A stretch of 64,000 nt of DNA from Caulobacter vibrioides OR37 (lineage in GTDB: Bacteria; Pseudomonadota; Alphaproteobacteria; Caulobacterales; Caulobacteraceae). Shown piece after piece: positions 39,025-46,498 of the stretch (its first letter is position 1; each line of letters opens with the position of its first letter). The notes below the pieces were generated by a model. The model saw only the letters and a program-made list of their open reading frames with translations. It did no database searches and was not told the origin of the DNA. Where the stretch lies: positions 1 through 64,000 of the forward strand of contig NZ_APMP01000007.1 of the NCBI RefSeq assembly GCF_000372645.1. Direction: 5' to 3'. A program made the translations under genes and the position numbers.

Positions 39025-39279
39025 ATGCCCGCCGATATCCACCCCTCCGCCCATGGCCCGCGCTTGAACGCCACGCGCGCCCGTCAGGCCCGCTGGGGCC
39101 GCCACGCCTTCTGGGTGCTGGTGATCTCGACGATCCTGGCGGCCCTGGCCCTGTTCGGCGCCTGGAGCTTCCGCGCCCAGGACCTGGCCGCGGTCGAGGT
39201 CAATAACGGCGTCAAGACGCCGGCCGAGGCTCAGCGCTATGACACGCCTCAGCGGCCCGCCAAGCAGACGCCGCAATAA
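39025..39279 (+). CDS. Small membrane protein (hypothetical), stress-locus linked
   Basis: An 84-residue protein with one transmembrane helix (FWVLVISTILAALALFGAWSF, about residues 29-49) and a basic cytoplasmic N-terminus. The polar, proline-rich C-terminal half is probably periplasmic. ATG 39025 lies nine bases after a perfect GGAGG and two bases after the previous stop. No family was recognised. Its position next to phyR and behind a sigma-T promoter suggests a stress-induced envelope role. Confidence 0.68.
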   Translation: MPADIHPSAHGPRLNATRARQARWGRHAFWVLVISTILAALALFGAWSFRAQDLAAVEVNNGVKTPAEAQRYDTPQRPAKQTPQ

Positions 39280-39301
39280 ATATCATCGATACCCAACGAA
39301 A

Positions 39302-39327
39302 AACGGCCTCCCTCTCGGAAGGCCGTT
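39302..39327. terminator. Bidirectional terminator between small gene and phyR
   Basis: The stem AACGGCCT / AGGCCGTT with a 10-nt loop is preceded by an A-run and followed by T residues. It can serve both the small membrane-protein gene (plus) and phyR (minus). Confidence 0.8.
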
Positions 39328-39353
39328 CTTCGGGATCTCTCTATTGCTCAGCC

Positions 39354-40166
39354 TTAAGCGGCCTTGCGGGTCCGGCGCGGGTGGAAGAACAGCGCCTGGC
39401 CGATCGCGGCCTTCACGGTTTCCGGCTGGAACGGCTTGGTGATCAGGAAGGTTGGTTCCGGACGCTCGCCGGTCAGGAGGCGCTCGGGGAAGGCGGTGAT
39501 GAAGATCACCGGCACGTCCATCCGGCCCAGGATATCCTTGACCGCGTCGATGCCCGACGAGCCGTCGGCCAGCTGGATGTCGGCGAGGACCAGGCCCGGG
39601 GTTCGGCGCGCGACCGCGTCGACGGCCTCGCCTCGCGTGGCGGCGATGTCGGTGACGTCATGACCCAGTTCGCGGACGAGAGCCTCGATGTCGGCGGCGA
39701 TGACCGGCTCGTCCTCGATGATCAGCACGTCGGTGGCCAGCTCGGCGTCGATCTCGGCCTGGGCGTCGGCGATCAGGCGTTCGACCTCGCCGAAGTCGCA
39801 GTCCAGGATCTGGGCCGCTTCGGTCGGCGTGAAGCCCTCGAGCGCGGTCAGCAGGAAGGCCTGGCGCGAGCGCGGCGCGATGCGCAGCAGGCGCTGGGCG
39901 GCGTCATCGCCCGCGCTGGACCCGGTGGAGACGCCATCGTCGCGACGGGCCTCCAGCTGCGCGCCGGAGCTGAGCCAGATGGCGTGAAACACCCGGTACA
40001 GCGCCACGCGCGGCGACAGGTCATCGTCGAGCGACCGGTCGCCCGCCGCCAAGGCTTCGAGGGCCACGCGGACATAGTGATCGCCGGTGCTTTGGTCGCC
40101 GGTCAGGGCGCGGGCGTAGCGACGAATATAGGGCAGATGCGGCGCCAGCCGAGCAAGAAGACTCAT
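39354..40166 (-). CDS. phyR: General stress response regulator PhyR
   Basis: A 270-residue anti-anti-sigma factor. Residues 1-140 form an ECF-sigma-like domain (sigma2/sigma4 mimic, with GFTPTEAAQILDCDFGEVE in the sigma4-like part). Residues 146-265 form a receiver domain with acidic pocket IIEDEP, acceptor Asp196 in LVLADIQLADGSSG and conserved Lys in FLITKPFQPE. When phosphorylated, PhyR binds NepR and frees SigT. ATG 40166 has GGGAGGGG just upstream. Its own sigma-T promoter at 40203-40228 gives positive feedback. Confidence 0.97.
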   Translation of the reverse strand: MSLLARLAPHLPYIRRYARALTGDQSTGDHYVRVALEALAAGDRSLDDDLSPRVALYRVFHAIWLSSGAQLEARRDDGVSTGSSAGDDAAQRLLRIAPRSRQAFLLTALEGFTPTEAAQILDCDFGEVERLIADAQAEIDAELATDVLIIEDEPVIAADIEALVRELGHDVTDIAATRGEAVDAVARRTPGLVLADIQLADGSSGIDAVKDILGRMDVPVIFITAFPERLLTGERPEPTFLITKPFQPETVKAAIGQALFFHPRRTRKAA

Positions 40167-40202
40167 GACCCCTCCCGATGCGGTGTCTTCGAAAACAAGC
40201 CT

Positions 40203-40228
40203 AACGAACGGCAAAGCTGCGCCGTTCC
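40203..40228 (-). promoter_or_regulatory. Sigma-T promoter of phyR
   Basis: On the minus strand GGAAC (40228-40224) and CGTT (40206-40203) are separated by 17 nt, 37 nt upstream of the phyR start codon. It matches the known autoregulation of this locus in Caulobacter. Confidence 0.85.
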
Positions 40229-40305
40229 GTCGAAGCGAGATAACGTTCCCTTTCACGACAGGTTCCGCTGTTCGCGGATTTTTGACATCCTATGCCCAAG
40301 CTTTG

Positions 40306-40330
40306 GGAACCCTGCACGGAAAACCACGTT
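40306..40330 (+). promoter_or_regulatory. Sigma-T promoter of nepR-sigT-phyK
   Basis: GGAAC (40306-40310) and CGTT (40327-40330) with a 16-nt spacer. It lies in the divergent region with the phyR promoter, so sigma-T fires both arms of its own locus. Confidence 0.85.
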
Positions 40331-40400
40331 GTCGTCTGGCGGAAAGACATTCGGCCAAAGGGGGCGGACGCCGATGCACAGGCCATACGGCGTCGAGGAC

Positions 40401-40586
40401 ATGATCGAACACGTACCCATGGAAGACAAACGCAAGAGCGCCGCGGCGCTGGACGAAGCCCGTCTGCGCCAGCAGGCGATCGGGGTGAAGTTGCGCCAGA
40501 TGTTCGACGAGGTCGTCAACGAGCCGGTGCCCGACGAATTTCTGGACATCCTCCGCAAGGCCGAGCCTCCGGCGGGGGGACGTTGA
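40401..40586 (+). CDS. nepR: Anti-sigma factor NepR
   Basis: A 61-residue helical protein that sequesters SigT until phospho-PhyR competes. The NepR signature is visible: IGVKLRQMFDEVVNEPVPDEFLDIL. Three ATGs are in frame: 40374, 40401 and 40419. ATG 40401 is chosen on length, but 40374 would also fit the predicted transcript. The gene ends three bases before the sigT ATG, so the anti-sigma and sigma factor are made together. Confidence 0.92.
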   Translation: MIEHVPMEDKRKSAAALDEARLRQQAIGVKLRQMFDEVVNEPVPDEFLDILRKAEPPAGGR

Positions 40587-40588
40587 GC

Positions 40589-41194
40589 ATGAACGAAGGC
40601 AAACCCGGCCGTTCCGCGCCGGACGCGACCCGCGACGCCGCCTTCAAGCGGGAGCTGGTCACGCTGATCCCGCATCTCCGCGCTTTCGCCCGCACCTTGA
40701 CCGGCGATCCGACCGCCGCCGACGACCTCGCCCAGGACGCGATGATGAAGGCGTGGGACGCCCGCGCCTCGTTCCAGATGGGCACCAACATGAAGGCCTG
40801 GACCTTCATGATCCTGCGTAACCAGTTCTATTCCGAAAAGCGCCGCAGCTGGCGGCAAAGCCAGCTGGACCAGGAAGCCGCCGAGCGGACCCTGGTGGCG
40901 GTCGACGACCCCGAGGCGCCGGTGGCGCTGGACGAGCTGCGCCTGGGTCTGGCCATGCTGCCCGCCGAACAGCGCGAAGCCTTGATCCTGGTCGGCGCGG
41001 GCGGCTTCGCCTACGAGGAAGCGGCCGACATCTGCGGCTGCGCGGTCGGTACGGTGAAGAGCCGGGTCAGCCGCGCCCGTCGCGCCTTGCAGGCCATCCT
41101 CGAAGCGGGGACCTATGATCGGGACGGCGGCGCGGCCGGCGACGCCATGCGCGCGATCCTGGCCGACGCGGAGCGACTGAGCTCCCTGCGGTGA
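40589..41194 (+). CDS. sigT: ECF sigma factor SigT (EcfG family)
   Basis: A 201-residue general stress sigma factor. Region 2 includes DPTAADDLAQDAMMKAWDAR and MKAWTFMILRNQFYSEKRR. Region 4 includes LPAEQREALILVGAGGFAYE and a helix-turn-helix CGCAVGTVKSRVSRARR. ATG 40589 has GGGGGGA upstream, and its stop overlaps phyK by GTGA. It would read the GGAAC/CGTT promoters found in this window. Confidence 0.96.
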   Translation: MNEGKPGRSAPDATRDAAFKRELVTLIPHLRAFARTLTGDPTAADDLAQDAMMKAWDARASFQMGTNMKAWTFMILRNQFYSEKRRSWRQSQLDQEAAERTLVAVDDPEAPVALDELRLGLAMLPAEQREALILVGAGGFAYEEAADICGCAVGTVKSRVSRARRALQAILEAGTYDRDGGAAGDAMRAILADAERLSSLR

Positions 41195-42885
41195 ACGCCC
41201 TGGCCGGCCGCGCCACGCGCGCCATCACGTCCATTCGCGTTCGCCTGGCCGTCGCCCTGAGCGTGGCCCTGCTGCCCGTGCTGGTGCTCGGCGTCATGCA
41301 ATCGATCTTCGCCTTTCGGGCCGAAGCCGATTCCCGACGTCAGAGCCTGGAACTGGCCGCGGGCCGCAGCGCGGCGATCGCCCGCGCGCGCATCGAGGCC
41401 GCCGGCGTGCTGCTGCAGACCCTGGGCCCGGGCTCGGTGGGCCTGGAGTGCGCCCAGCGCCTGGCCGACGTGCGCGCCCGACTGCCCGGCTACGCCAACC
41501 TGATCCGCTTCGACGCCCATGGGCGCGTGGCCTGCGCGGCCGCCACCACGCCGCTGGACGTGCAGCGCGGCGCTCGTCCCTGGTTCCAGGCCCTGCGCGG
41601 CGGCCAGGCGATGGTCGTGGCCAGCGCGCCAGGCGCGGCCTATGCCAACGAACCGGCCGTGTTGGCCGCTATCCGCGCCGGCCCCCCGGACCAGTTCGAG
41701 GGCGCGATGGCCGCGGTGCTCACCCTGCAAGGCCTCAAGCTGGAAACCGCCAACCGCTTCCTGCCGCAGGGGGCCGAGGTCGCCCTGGTCGATTCGCACG
41801 ACCAAATCTTCGCCGCCACCCAGCCCCAAGCCTTCGGCGCGCCGCCGCGCGGCTGGCGCGACGTCGCGGTCAAGCGAGGCGCGGCGATCTGGAACGGTCC
41901 CGACGCCCAGGGCCGCCCCCGCAGCTATTCGGTCGCGCCGCTGGTCAACAACGACGTCTTCGTCCTGCTGTCGGCGCCAGCGCCGGGCCTGCTCTCCTGG
42001 GCTTGGATCAATCCGATATCACGCCTGCTGCTGCCGCTGCTGGCGTTCGTGCTGGGCCTGGCCGCCGTCTGGTACGCGGCCGAGCGCGGGGTGATCCGCT
42101 GGATTGTCTATCTGCAGCGCGTGGCGGCCATCTATGCCCGGGGCCGCTTCACCGTGCGTCCGCTGCAGGCCGAACGCGCTCCGCCCGAGATCCGCGAGCT
42201 GGCCGCCACCCTGGACGCCATGGCCGGCGCCATCGTCGCCCGCGACGCCTCGCTGATGGACAGCCTGGCCGAGAAGGACGCGCTGATGCGCGAGATCCAT
42301 CACCGGGTGAAGAACAATCTCCAGATCATCACCTCGCTGCTGAACATGCAGCAGCGGGCTCTGGCCGATCCGGCCGCCAAGGCGGCGATGAACGACACCC
42401 GTCAGCGGATCACCGCCCTGGCCCAGATCTACCGCGCCCTCTACCAAGGCCCGGATCTGAAGCGGGTGGACCTGCGGCCGTTCCTCGAGGAGCTGACCGC
42501 TCAGCTGCTGGCCAACGACATGACGTCGACCGCCCTGGTCCGCACCGAGGTGCACGCCGACCCGCTGGTCATCGACCCCGACCGCCTGGCGCCGATCGCC
42601 CTCTTCGCGGTCGAAGCGATCACCAACGCCCAAAAACACGCGTTCGGCCCCCAGGGCGGCACGCTGGAGGTCGGCTTCCACGTGCGCGGAGAAGAGGCCG
42701 AACTGTCGATCGGCGACGACGGCCCCGGCGCGGCCGAAAGTCTGGGCGGCGGCGTGGGCCGCACGCTGATGACCGCTTTCGCCCGCCAGCTGCGCGGCAA
42801 GGTGACGTTCGAGACCCGCGACCCACGCGGTCTGACCGTCCGTCTCGTCTTCCCCACGCCCCAGGTCATGGCGCCCGGAACCTAG
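41191..42885 (+). CDS. phyK: PhyK sensor histidine kinase
   Basis: A 564-residue membrane kinase for PhyR. The first transmembrane helix (VALSVALLPVLVLGV, about residues 21-35) is followed by a periplasmic sensor region of about 230 residues, then a second helix (LLLPLLAFVLGLAAVWYA) and a HAMP-like linker. The HisKA_2 box LMREIHHRVKNNLQ puts the acceptor at His371. The ATPase domain has EAITNAQKHAF and IGDDGPGA. The GTG start overlaps the sigT stop by four bases. Position next to phyR-nepR-sigT matches the Caulobacter arrangement. Confidence 0.95.
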   Translation: MNALAGRATRAITSIRVRLAVALSVALLPVLVLGVMQSIFAFRAEADSRRQSLELAAGRSAAIARARIEAAGVLLQTLGPGSVGLECAQRLADVRARLPGYANLIRFDAHGRVACAAATTPLDVQRGARPWFQALRGGQAMVVASAPGAAYANEPAVLAAIRAGPPDQFEGAMAAVLTLQGLKLETANRFLPQGAEVALVDSHDQIFAATQPQAFGAPPRGWRDVAVKRGAAIWNGPDAQGRPRSYSVAPLVNNDVFVLLSAPAPGLLSWAWINPISRLLLPLLAFVLGLAAVWYAAERGVIRWIVYLQRVAAIYARGRFTVRPLQAERAPPEIRELAATLDAMAGAIVARDASLMDSLAEKDALMREIHHRVKNNLQIITSLLNMQQRALADPAAKAAMNDTRQRITALAQIYRALYQGPDLKRVDLRPFLEELTAQLLANDMTSTALVRTEVHADPLVIDPDRLAPIALFAVEAITNAQKHAFGPQGGTLEVGFHVRGEEAELSIGDDGPGAAESLGGGVGRTLMTAFARQLRGKVTFETRDPRGLTVRLVFPTPQVMAPGT

Positions 42886-42901
42886 CTTCGCCGGTGACGT
42901 T
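42877..42901 (+). promoter_or_regulatory. Sigma-T promoter of the entericidin-like gene
   Basis: GGAAC (42877-42881) and CGTT (42898-42901) with a 16-nt spacer. The -35 lies inside the last codons of phyK. The ATG of the small lipoprotein gene is 65 nt beyond the -10. Confidence 0.78.
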
Positions 42902-42965
42902 CTCTCCGGGCACGCTATCGCCGCCCCAACCCGTTTCCTTCCCGGGGCGAACAACGGAGAAGACC

Positions 42966-43109
42966 ATGCGCAAACTCGTGATCCTCGCCGCCCTCGCCGC
43001 CAGCCTGTCGGTGGCCGCCTGCAACACCGTTGAGGGCGCGGGCAAGGATGTGTCGTCGGCCGGCCGCGCCGTCACCGACACGGCCAAGGACGTCAAGAAC
43101 AATAACTAG
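42966..43109 (+). CDS. Entericidin-like small lipoprotein
   Basis: A 47-residue lipoprotein. The signal peptide LVILAALAASLSVAAC ends in a good lipobox. The mature 27 residues (NTVEGAGKDVSSAGRAVTDT...) match the entericidin A/B family (NT..G.G.D....G). In E. coli entericidin B is a stress-sigma-induced membrane toxin. The sigma-T promoter here fits that pattern of regulation. No antidote-like partner gene is adjacent. Confidence 0.88.
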   Translation: MRKLVILAALAASLSVAACNTVEGAGKDVSSAGRAVTDTAKDVKNNN

Positions 43110-43223
43110 AGCGCGTTAGGTTTAAGTGTGAGCGGTTAAACCGCTCGAACGCGCTTTAAATATTTGACTCTAGAGCCTGTTTGTCCGCTTCAAGCGATTC
43201 CATTTGAAGCGGACAGGCCCTAG
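43110..43223. repeat. GANTC-containing inverted repeat, copy A
   Basis: Part 1 (43110-43155): AGCGCGTT ... AACGCGCT arms around a GAGCGG-TTAAA-CCGCTC hairpin. It is followed by GACTC (43166-43170). Part 2 (43170-43223): a perfect 12-bp stem TGTCCGCTTCAA / TTGAAGCGGACA whose loop contains GATTC (43196-43200). GANTC is the CcrM methylation site. Part 1 recurs inverted at 46499-46571, and part 2 recurs degenerately at 45450-45500. The design fits the CIR repeats described in Caulobacter. Confidence 0.75.
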
Positions 43224-43272
43224 GGCGCTTCGATCCTCCGGGATCGGAAAGGGCTTTAGGCCTTAAGCGAAA

Positions 43273-43302
43273 CGCCTGCCGGTTTCAGCCGGCGGGCGTT
43301 TT
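43273..43302 (+). terminator. Terminator downstream of copy A repeat
   Basis: The stem CGCCTGCCGG / CCGGCGGGCG (one wobble pair) with a TTTCAG loop is followed by TTTT. It probably ends transcription from the entericidin-like gene. The 43224-43355 region holds no gene. Confidence 0.8.
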
Positions 43303-43355
43303 CACTAGGGAAGCGCGATATGGGAATCGCGCGACCTGCTTTTCCACGCGATGCT

Positions 43356-44189
43356 CTAGGCCGCGACGGCCGGGCGCACGGACGGGTCGCGCAGATAGAC
43401 GCCAGCGCGGCCCGGCGCGGCGGTCAGCAGATCCTCGAATTCGGAGAGGTCGTCCTCGGCGTCCACCACCAATACGCCGTCGGGCGGCAGCAGAGCGGTG
43501 AGCGATTCGACCACCTTGCTCCGCATGGACGCGTCCATGCCGCGCAGCACGCCCTTCAGCAGGATGACATCGAACCGGCCCATGGCCGACAGGTCGGCCA
43601 GCAGATTTATCCGCTTCCAGCGCACCATCTGCCGGATGCGCGGCGAGATCGCCCAGGTGTCGTCCTGGTTCTCGAAATACTTGACGAGCATCCGGATCGG
43701 CAGGCCGCGCTGGACCTCGAACTGGGTGTAGATGCCGGCCTGGGCCTTCTCCAGCGCCCGTTCCGACAGGTCCGATCCGAAGAACTCGAATCGCGTCCCG
43801 GTCGCCAGGCCCTTGGCCTCGACGGCGGCCATGGCCAGCGAATAGACTTCCTGGCCGGTCGCGCAGGCGGCGCTCCAGATACGGATCGGCGTGTCGCGGC
43901 GGCGCAGGGACAAGGCCGGCAGCACCTCGTCGCGCAACTGGGCGAAGGCCTCGCGGCCCCGGAAGAAAGTAGTGTCGCCCCGGCACAGCGCCTCGACCAC
44001 CGCCCAGATCAGTCGCTCCTCGCGCTTGGCGCGCAGGGCCGCGATCAGGGCGTCGATGGAATCGTAGCCTTCGCGCCGGGCCAGCGGCGCCAGACGGCTC
44101 TCAACCAGATACGCCTTCTCGGTCTCGACCCTCGCGCCGGCGCGGGCCCGGCCCAGGGCCGCCAGCAGGTCCATGTCCTCGGGGCTCAC
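43356..44189 (-). CDS. CheR-type protein-glutamate methyltransferase
   Basis: A 277-residue SAM-dependent methyltransferase with an N-terminal helical domain and a Rossmann core. The CheR signatures CRGDTTFFRGREAF and IWSAACATGQEVYSLAM are clear, as is FFGSDLSERALEKAQAGIY. The usual CRNVLIYF motif reads LKGVLRGMD, so the conserved Arg-Asn is replaced. The GTG start at 44189 overlaps the CheY-like gene by GTGA. No chemoreceptor or CheB gene is adjacent, so its substrate may not be a classical MCP. Confidence 0.9.
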   Translation of the reverse strand: MSPEDMDLLAALGRARAGARVETEKAYLVESRLAPLARREGYDSIDALIAALRAKREERLIWAVVEALCRGDTTFFRGREAFAQLRDEVLPALSLRRRDTPIRIWSAACATGQEVYSLAMAAVEAKGLATGTRFEFFGSDLSERALEKAQAGIYTQFEVQRGLPIRMLVKYFENQDDTWAISPRIRQMVRWKRINLLADLSAMGRFDVILLKGVLRGMDASMRSKVVESLTALLPPDGVLVVDAEDDLSEFEDLLTAAPGRAGVYLRDPSVRPAVAA

Positions 44190-44551
44190 AGCAGGCCCGC
44201 CTCGGCGAACTTCGCCTGGATGATGTCGCCGTCGAACGGCTTCATGATGTATTCGTCGGCCCCGGCCTCGAGGGCGGCGCGGATATGGTCGACGCTGTTT
44301 TCGACCGTGCAGAAGACGACCTTGGGCGCGTCGCCGCCGGGCTCGCCGCGGAGCTGACGCAGGAACTCGATGCCGTTCATCACCGGCATGTTCCAATCCA
44401 GCAGCACGGCGTCGGGCATGGCCGCGCGACACCACGCCAAGGCCTCCATGCCATCGGCGGCCTCGGCGATCTCGAAGCCGATGTCCTCGAGGACTCGGCG
44501 GGCGACCTTTCGGATCACCCGGCTGTCGTCGACCACCAGACAGGTCTTCAC
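44186..44551 (-). CDS. CheY-like single-domain response regulator
   Basis: A 121-residue receiver domain without output domain. The acidic pocket is in VVDDSRVIRKV, the acceptor Asp in AVLLDWNMPVMNG, and the conserved Lys in YIMKPFDGD. GTG 44551 is chosen because GGAG lies six bases upstream. A TTG four codons earlier is possible. It is cotranscribed with cheR downstream and lies beside chpT, whose histidine phosphotransfer activity makes a phosphorelay link conceivable but unproven. Confidence 0.92.
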   Translation of the reverse strand: MKTCLVVDDSRVIRKVARRVLEDIGFEIAEAADGMEALAWCRAAMPDAVLLDWNMPVMNGIEFLRQLRGEPGGDAPKVVFCTVENSVDHIRAALEAGADEYIMKPFDGDIIQAKFAEAGLL

Positions 44552-44646
44552 GGCGCGCTCCAAATCAGGCCGCTATCCTGGAAGGCGTCTGGTTAAGGAG
44601 CGGTTTGCCGAACCCGAATCGAGTCGCGGCGAATACATTTTTACGT

Positions 44647-45339
44647 TCAGGCGGCCGGAACCCAGGCGGCGATGCTGGCGCGCTCCTCGCCCACCTCGAC
44701 AGCGATCTGGCCGCCCGCGGCGCGGACCAGGGCGTTCAGATAGGCCGCCTGCACCCAGGGACCGCCCAGGCCCTCGGCCAGGGGCTGGCCCTTCAGCCCG
44801 GCCAGCACCTCGGGACGCAGGCGCGCCCGGGGGCCGACCGCGTCGGCGATGATCGAGAAGCGGCCGTCGGCGGCCACGCCCTTCAGCGTCGCCACGCCGC
44901 CGGCCGGAAGGGCGCTGGCGGCGATCTGGGCGATGTTGAGAATGGCTCGCGAGGCGGGCTTGTTCATCGCCTGCGGCTCGATCTGCCAGTCCAGGGTCGG
45001 GCGCACGTGGGCGAACACGCCCTGGGCCAGCTTTTCCAGCTCGCGCGAGTCGAAGTTCTCGGCCGAGGCCGAGGCGCCGAACGCCACGCGCGTGAACTGC
45101 AGCAGGTCGGCCAGCTTGCGGGCCGACGAAGCGATCAGGTTCATGGCGTCGTCGCGCATGTCCTGCGCCGCCGGATCCTCCAGCAGGTCGAGGCCCGAGA
45201 CGATGGCGCTGGCCGGACTGATGAAGTCGTGGCAAAGGCGCGCGGCCAGCATGGCGGCGAAGTCGGGGCCCTGGACGTCCATTTCGGGGGCGGCGGGGGC
45301 CGGGCTCGCGGGGGCGGTCTCGGAGACAGGGTCGGTCAT
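44647..45339 (-). CDS. chpT: Histidine phosphotransferase ChpT
   Basis: A 230-residue protein with a kinase-like dimerisation and pseudo-ATPase fold. The phospho-accepting His37 is in ARLCHDFISPASAIVSGLDLL, the ChpT signature. ChpT passes phosphate from CckA to CtrA and CpdR in the Caulobacter cell cycle. The ATPase-like half lacks a convincing nucleotide-binding G-box, as expected. ATG 45339 gives a length near that of known ChpT. A CheY-like gene lies 95 nt downstream on the same strand. Confidence 0.94.
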   Translation of the reverse strand: MTDPVSETAPASPAPAAPEMDVQGPDFAAMLAARLCHDFISPASAIVSGLDLLEDPAAQDMRDDAMNLIASSARKLADLLQFTRVAFGASASAENFDSRELEKLAQGVFAHVRPTLDWQIEPQAMNKPASRAILNIAQIAASALPAGGVATLKGVAADGRFSIIADAVGPRARLRPEVLAGLKGQPLAEGLGGPWVQAAYLNALVRAAGGQIAVEVGEERASIAAWVPAA

Positions 45340-45449
45340 GGCGGCGAACTTTGTCGTGATTTGAGGCTTTGGCAAACGGGGCTGTCCCCGAAAAGCCGTC
45401 GGCCGAAGGCGGATCTCGGCTGACCGGCTATCGACCTTCGGAGAAAAAA

Positions 45450-45500
45450 TCGAGCCCGTTTGGTCCGTTCCAGATTTCATCCAGACCGGACAAGCCCTAG
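45450..45500. repeat. Inverted repeat, copy B (degenerate)
   Basis: It is similar to the second part of copy A: GAGCCCGTTTGGTCCG ... CGGACAAGCCCTAGG versus AGAGCCTGTTTGTCCG ... CGGACAGGCCCTAGG. The loop reads GATTTC where copy A has GATTCC, so the CcrM site is lost. It sits between chpT and the DUF3553 gene. Confidence 0.6.
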
Positions 45501-45510
45501 GAACGCATCC

Positions 45511-45696
45511 GTGATCGATCCTTTTCTAGAGCCCGGCGTCCTGGTGCGCCATCCCGGCCAGCCCGATTGGGGTCTGGGCCAGGTTCAATCCGTGATCGGT
45601 CATCGCGTGACGGTGAATTTCGAAGAGGCCGGCAAGCAGACGATCGACGCGACGCGCGTCCGTCTGGTCTTCGTCGGCGACGACCCCCGGGGATGA
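45511..45696 (+). CDS. DUF3553 domain protein
   Basis: A 61-residue protein. The core PGVLVRHPGQPDWGLGQVQSV followed by VTVNFEEAGKQTI matches DUF3553, a small beta-rich domain related to the CarD/Tudor-like fold found at the end of some UvrD-type helicases. Standalone versions are common in alphaproteobacteria and have no known role. It starts with GTG 45511, and its stop overlaps the cysQ ATG (ATGA). Confidence 0.85.
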   Translation: MIDPFLEPGVLVRHPGQPDWGLGQVQSVIGHRVTVNFEEAGKQTIDATRVRLVFVGDDPRG

Positions 45697-46475
45697 CAAT
45701 GAGCAGCGAGACCCTCGCCGACTGGGGCCGCGCCCTGGCCAAGATCACCGAAGAGGCCGCCCTGGTCATCCTGCCGTTCTGGCGGACCGAGCTGGCCGTG
45801 GCCCAGAAGGCCGACGAAAGCCCGGTCACCGAGGCCGACCGCGCCGGCGAGCGCCTGATCCTCGACCGTCTGGCGACGCTGTGGCCGGACGTGCCGGTGG
45901 TCTCCGAGGAGCACGCCAGCGAGTTTGGAACGCCGGACGCCATCGGCCCGCGCTTCTTCCTGGTCGATCCGGTCGACGGCACCAAGGCCTTCGTGCGCGG
46001 CGACCCGAACTTCACGGTCAATATCGGCTTGATCCAGGACGGCGTTCCGGTCGCCGGCGCGGTCTGCGCCCCGGCCACGGGCGAGGTGTGGTTCACCACC
46101 GCCCAGGGCGCGATGAAGCGCGACGGCGTCGACGGCGCCGAGAGACGAGCCCATGTTCGCCCCTGGCCCAAGGGCCAGGCGCTGGGTCTGGTCAGCCACA
46201 CCATGCGAGAGGAAAAGGCCGCGGAACTGGCCGCCCAGTACGGCTTCGACCTGCGCGCGCCGATGGACAGCTCGATCAAGATGTGTCGCATCGCCGAGGG
46301 CTCGGCCGACATCTATCCGCGCCACGGCCCGACCTCGGAATGGGACACCGCGGCGGGTCACGCGGTGCTGGTCGCCGCCGGCGGGACCTTCACCCAGCCG
46401 GACGGCGCGCCGTTTCTGTATGGCAAGGCCGACCAGGGCTTCCGTAACGGCTGGTTCGTGGCGCGAGGCGGCTGA
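45693..46475 (+). CDS. cysQ: 3'(2'),5'-bisphosphate nucleotidase CysQ
   Basis: A 260-residue inositol-monophosphatase-fold enzyme that hydrolyses PAP, the by-product of sulfate assimilation. Lithium-sensitive phosphatase motifs are clear: SPVTEADRAGE, VVSEEHA, FFLVDPVDGTKAFVRG and the metal motif EWDTAAGHAVL. The FTVNIGLI and IYPRHGPTSEWDTAAGH segments closely match E. coli CysQ. ATG 45693 overlaps the previous stop, and ATG 45699 is an alternative. Confidence 0.93.
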   Translation: MTMSSETLADWGRALAKITEEAALVILPFWRTELAVAQKADESPVTEADRAGERLILDRLATLWPDVPVVSEEHASEFGTPDAIGPRFFLVDPVDGTKAFVRGDPNFTVNIGLIQDGVPVAGAVCAPATGEVWFTTAQGAMKRDGVDGAERRAHVRPWPKGQALGLVSHTMREEKAAELAAQYGFDLRAPMDSSIKMCRIAEGSADIYPRHGPTSEWDTAAGHAVLVAAGGTFTQPDGAPFLYGKADQGFRNGWFVARGG

Positions 46476-46498
46476 GAGCCCGCGACCTCGTCCTTCGA

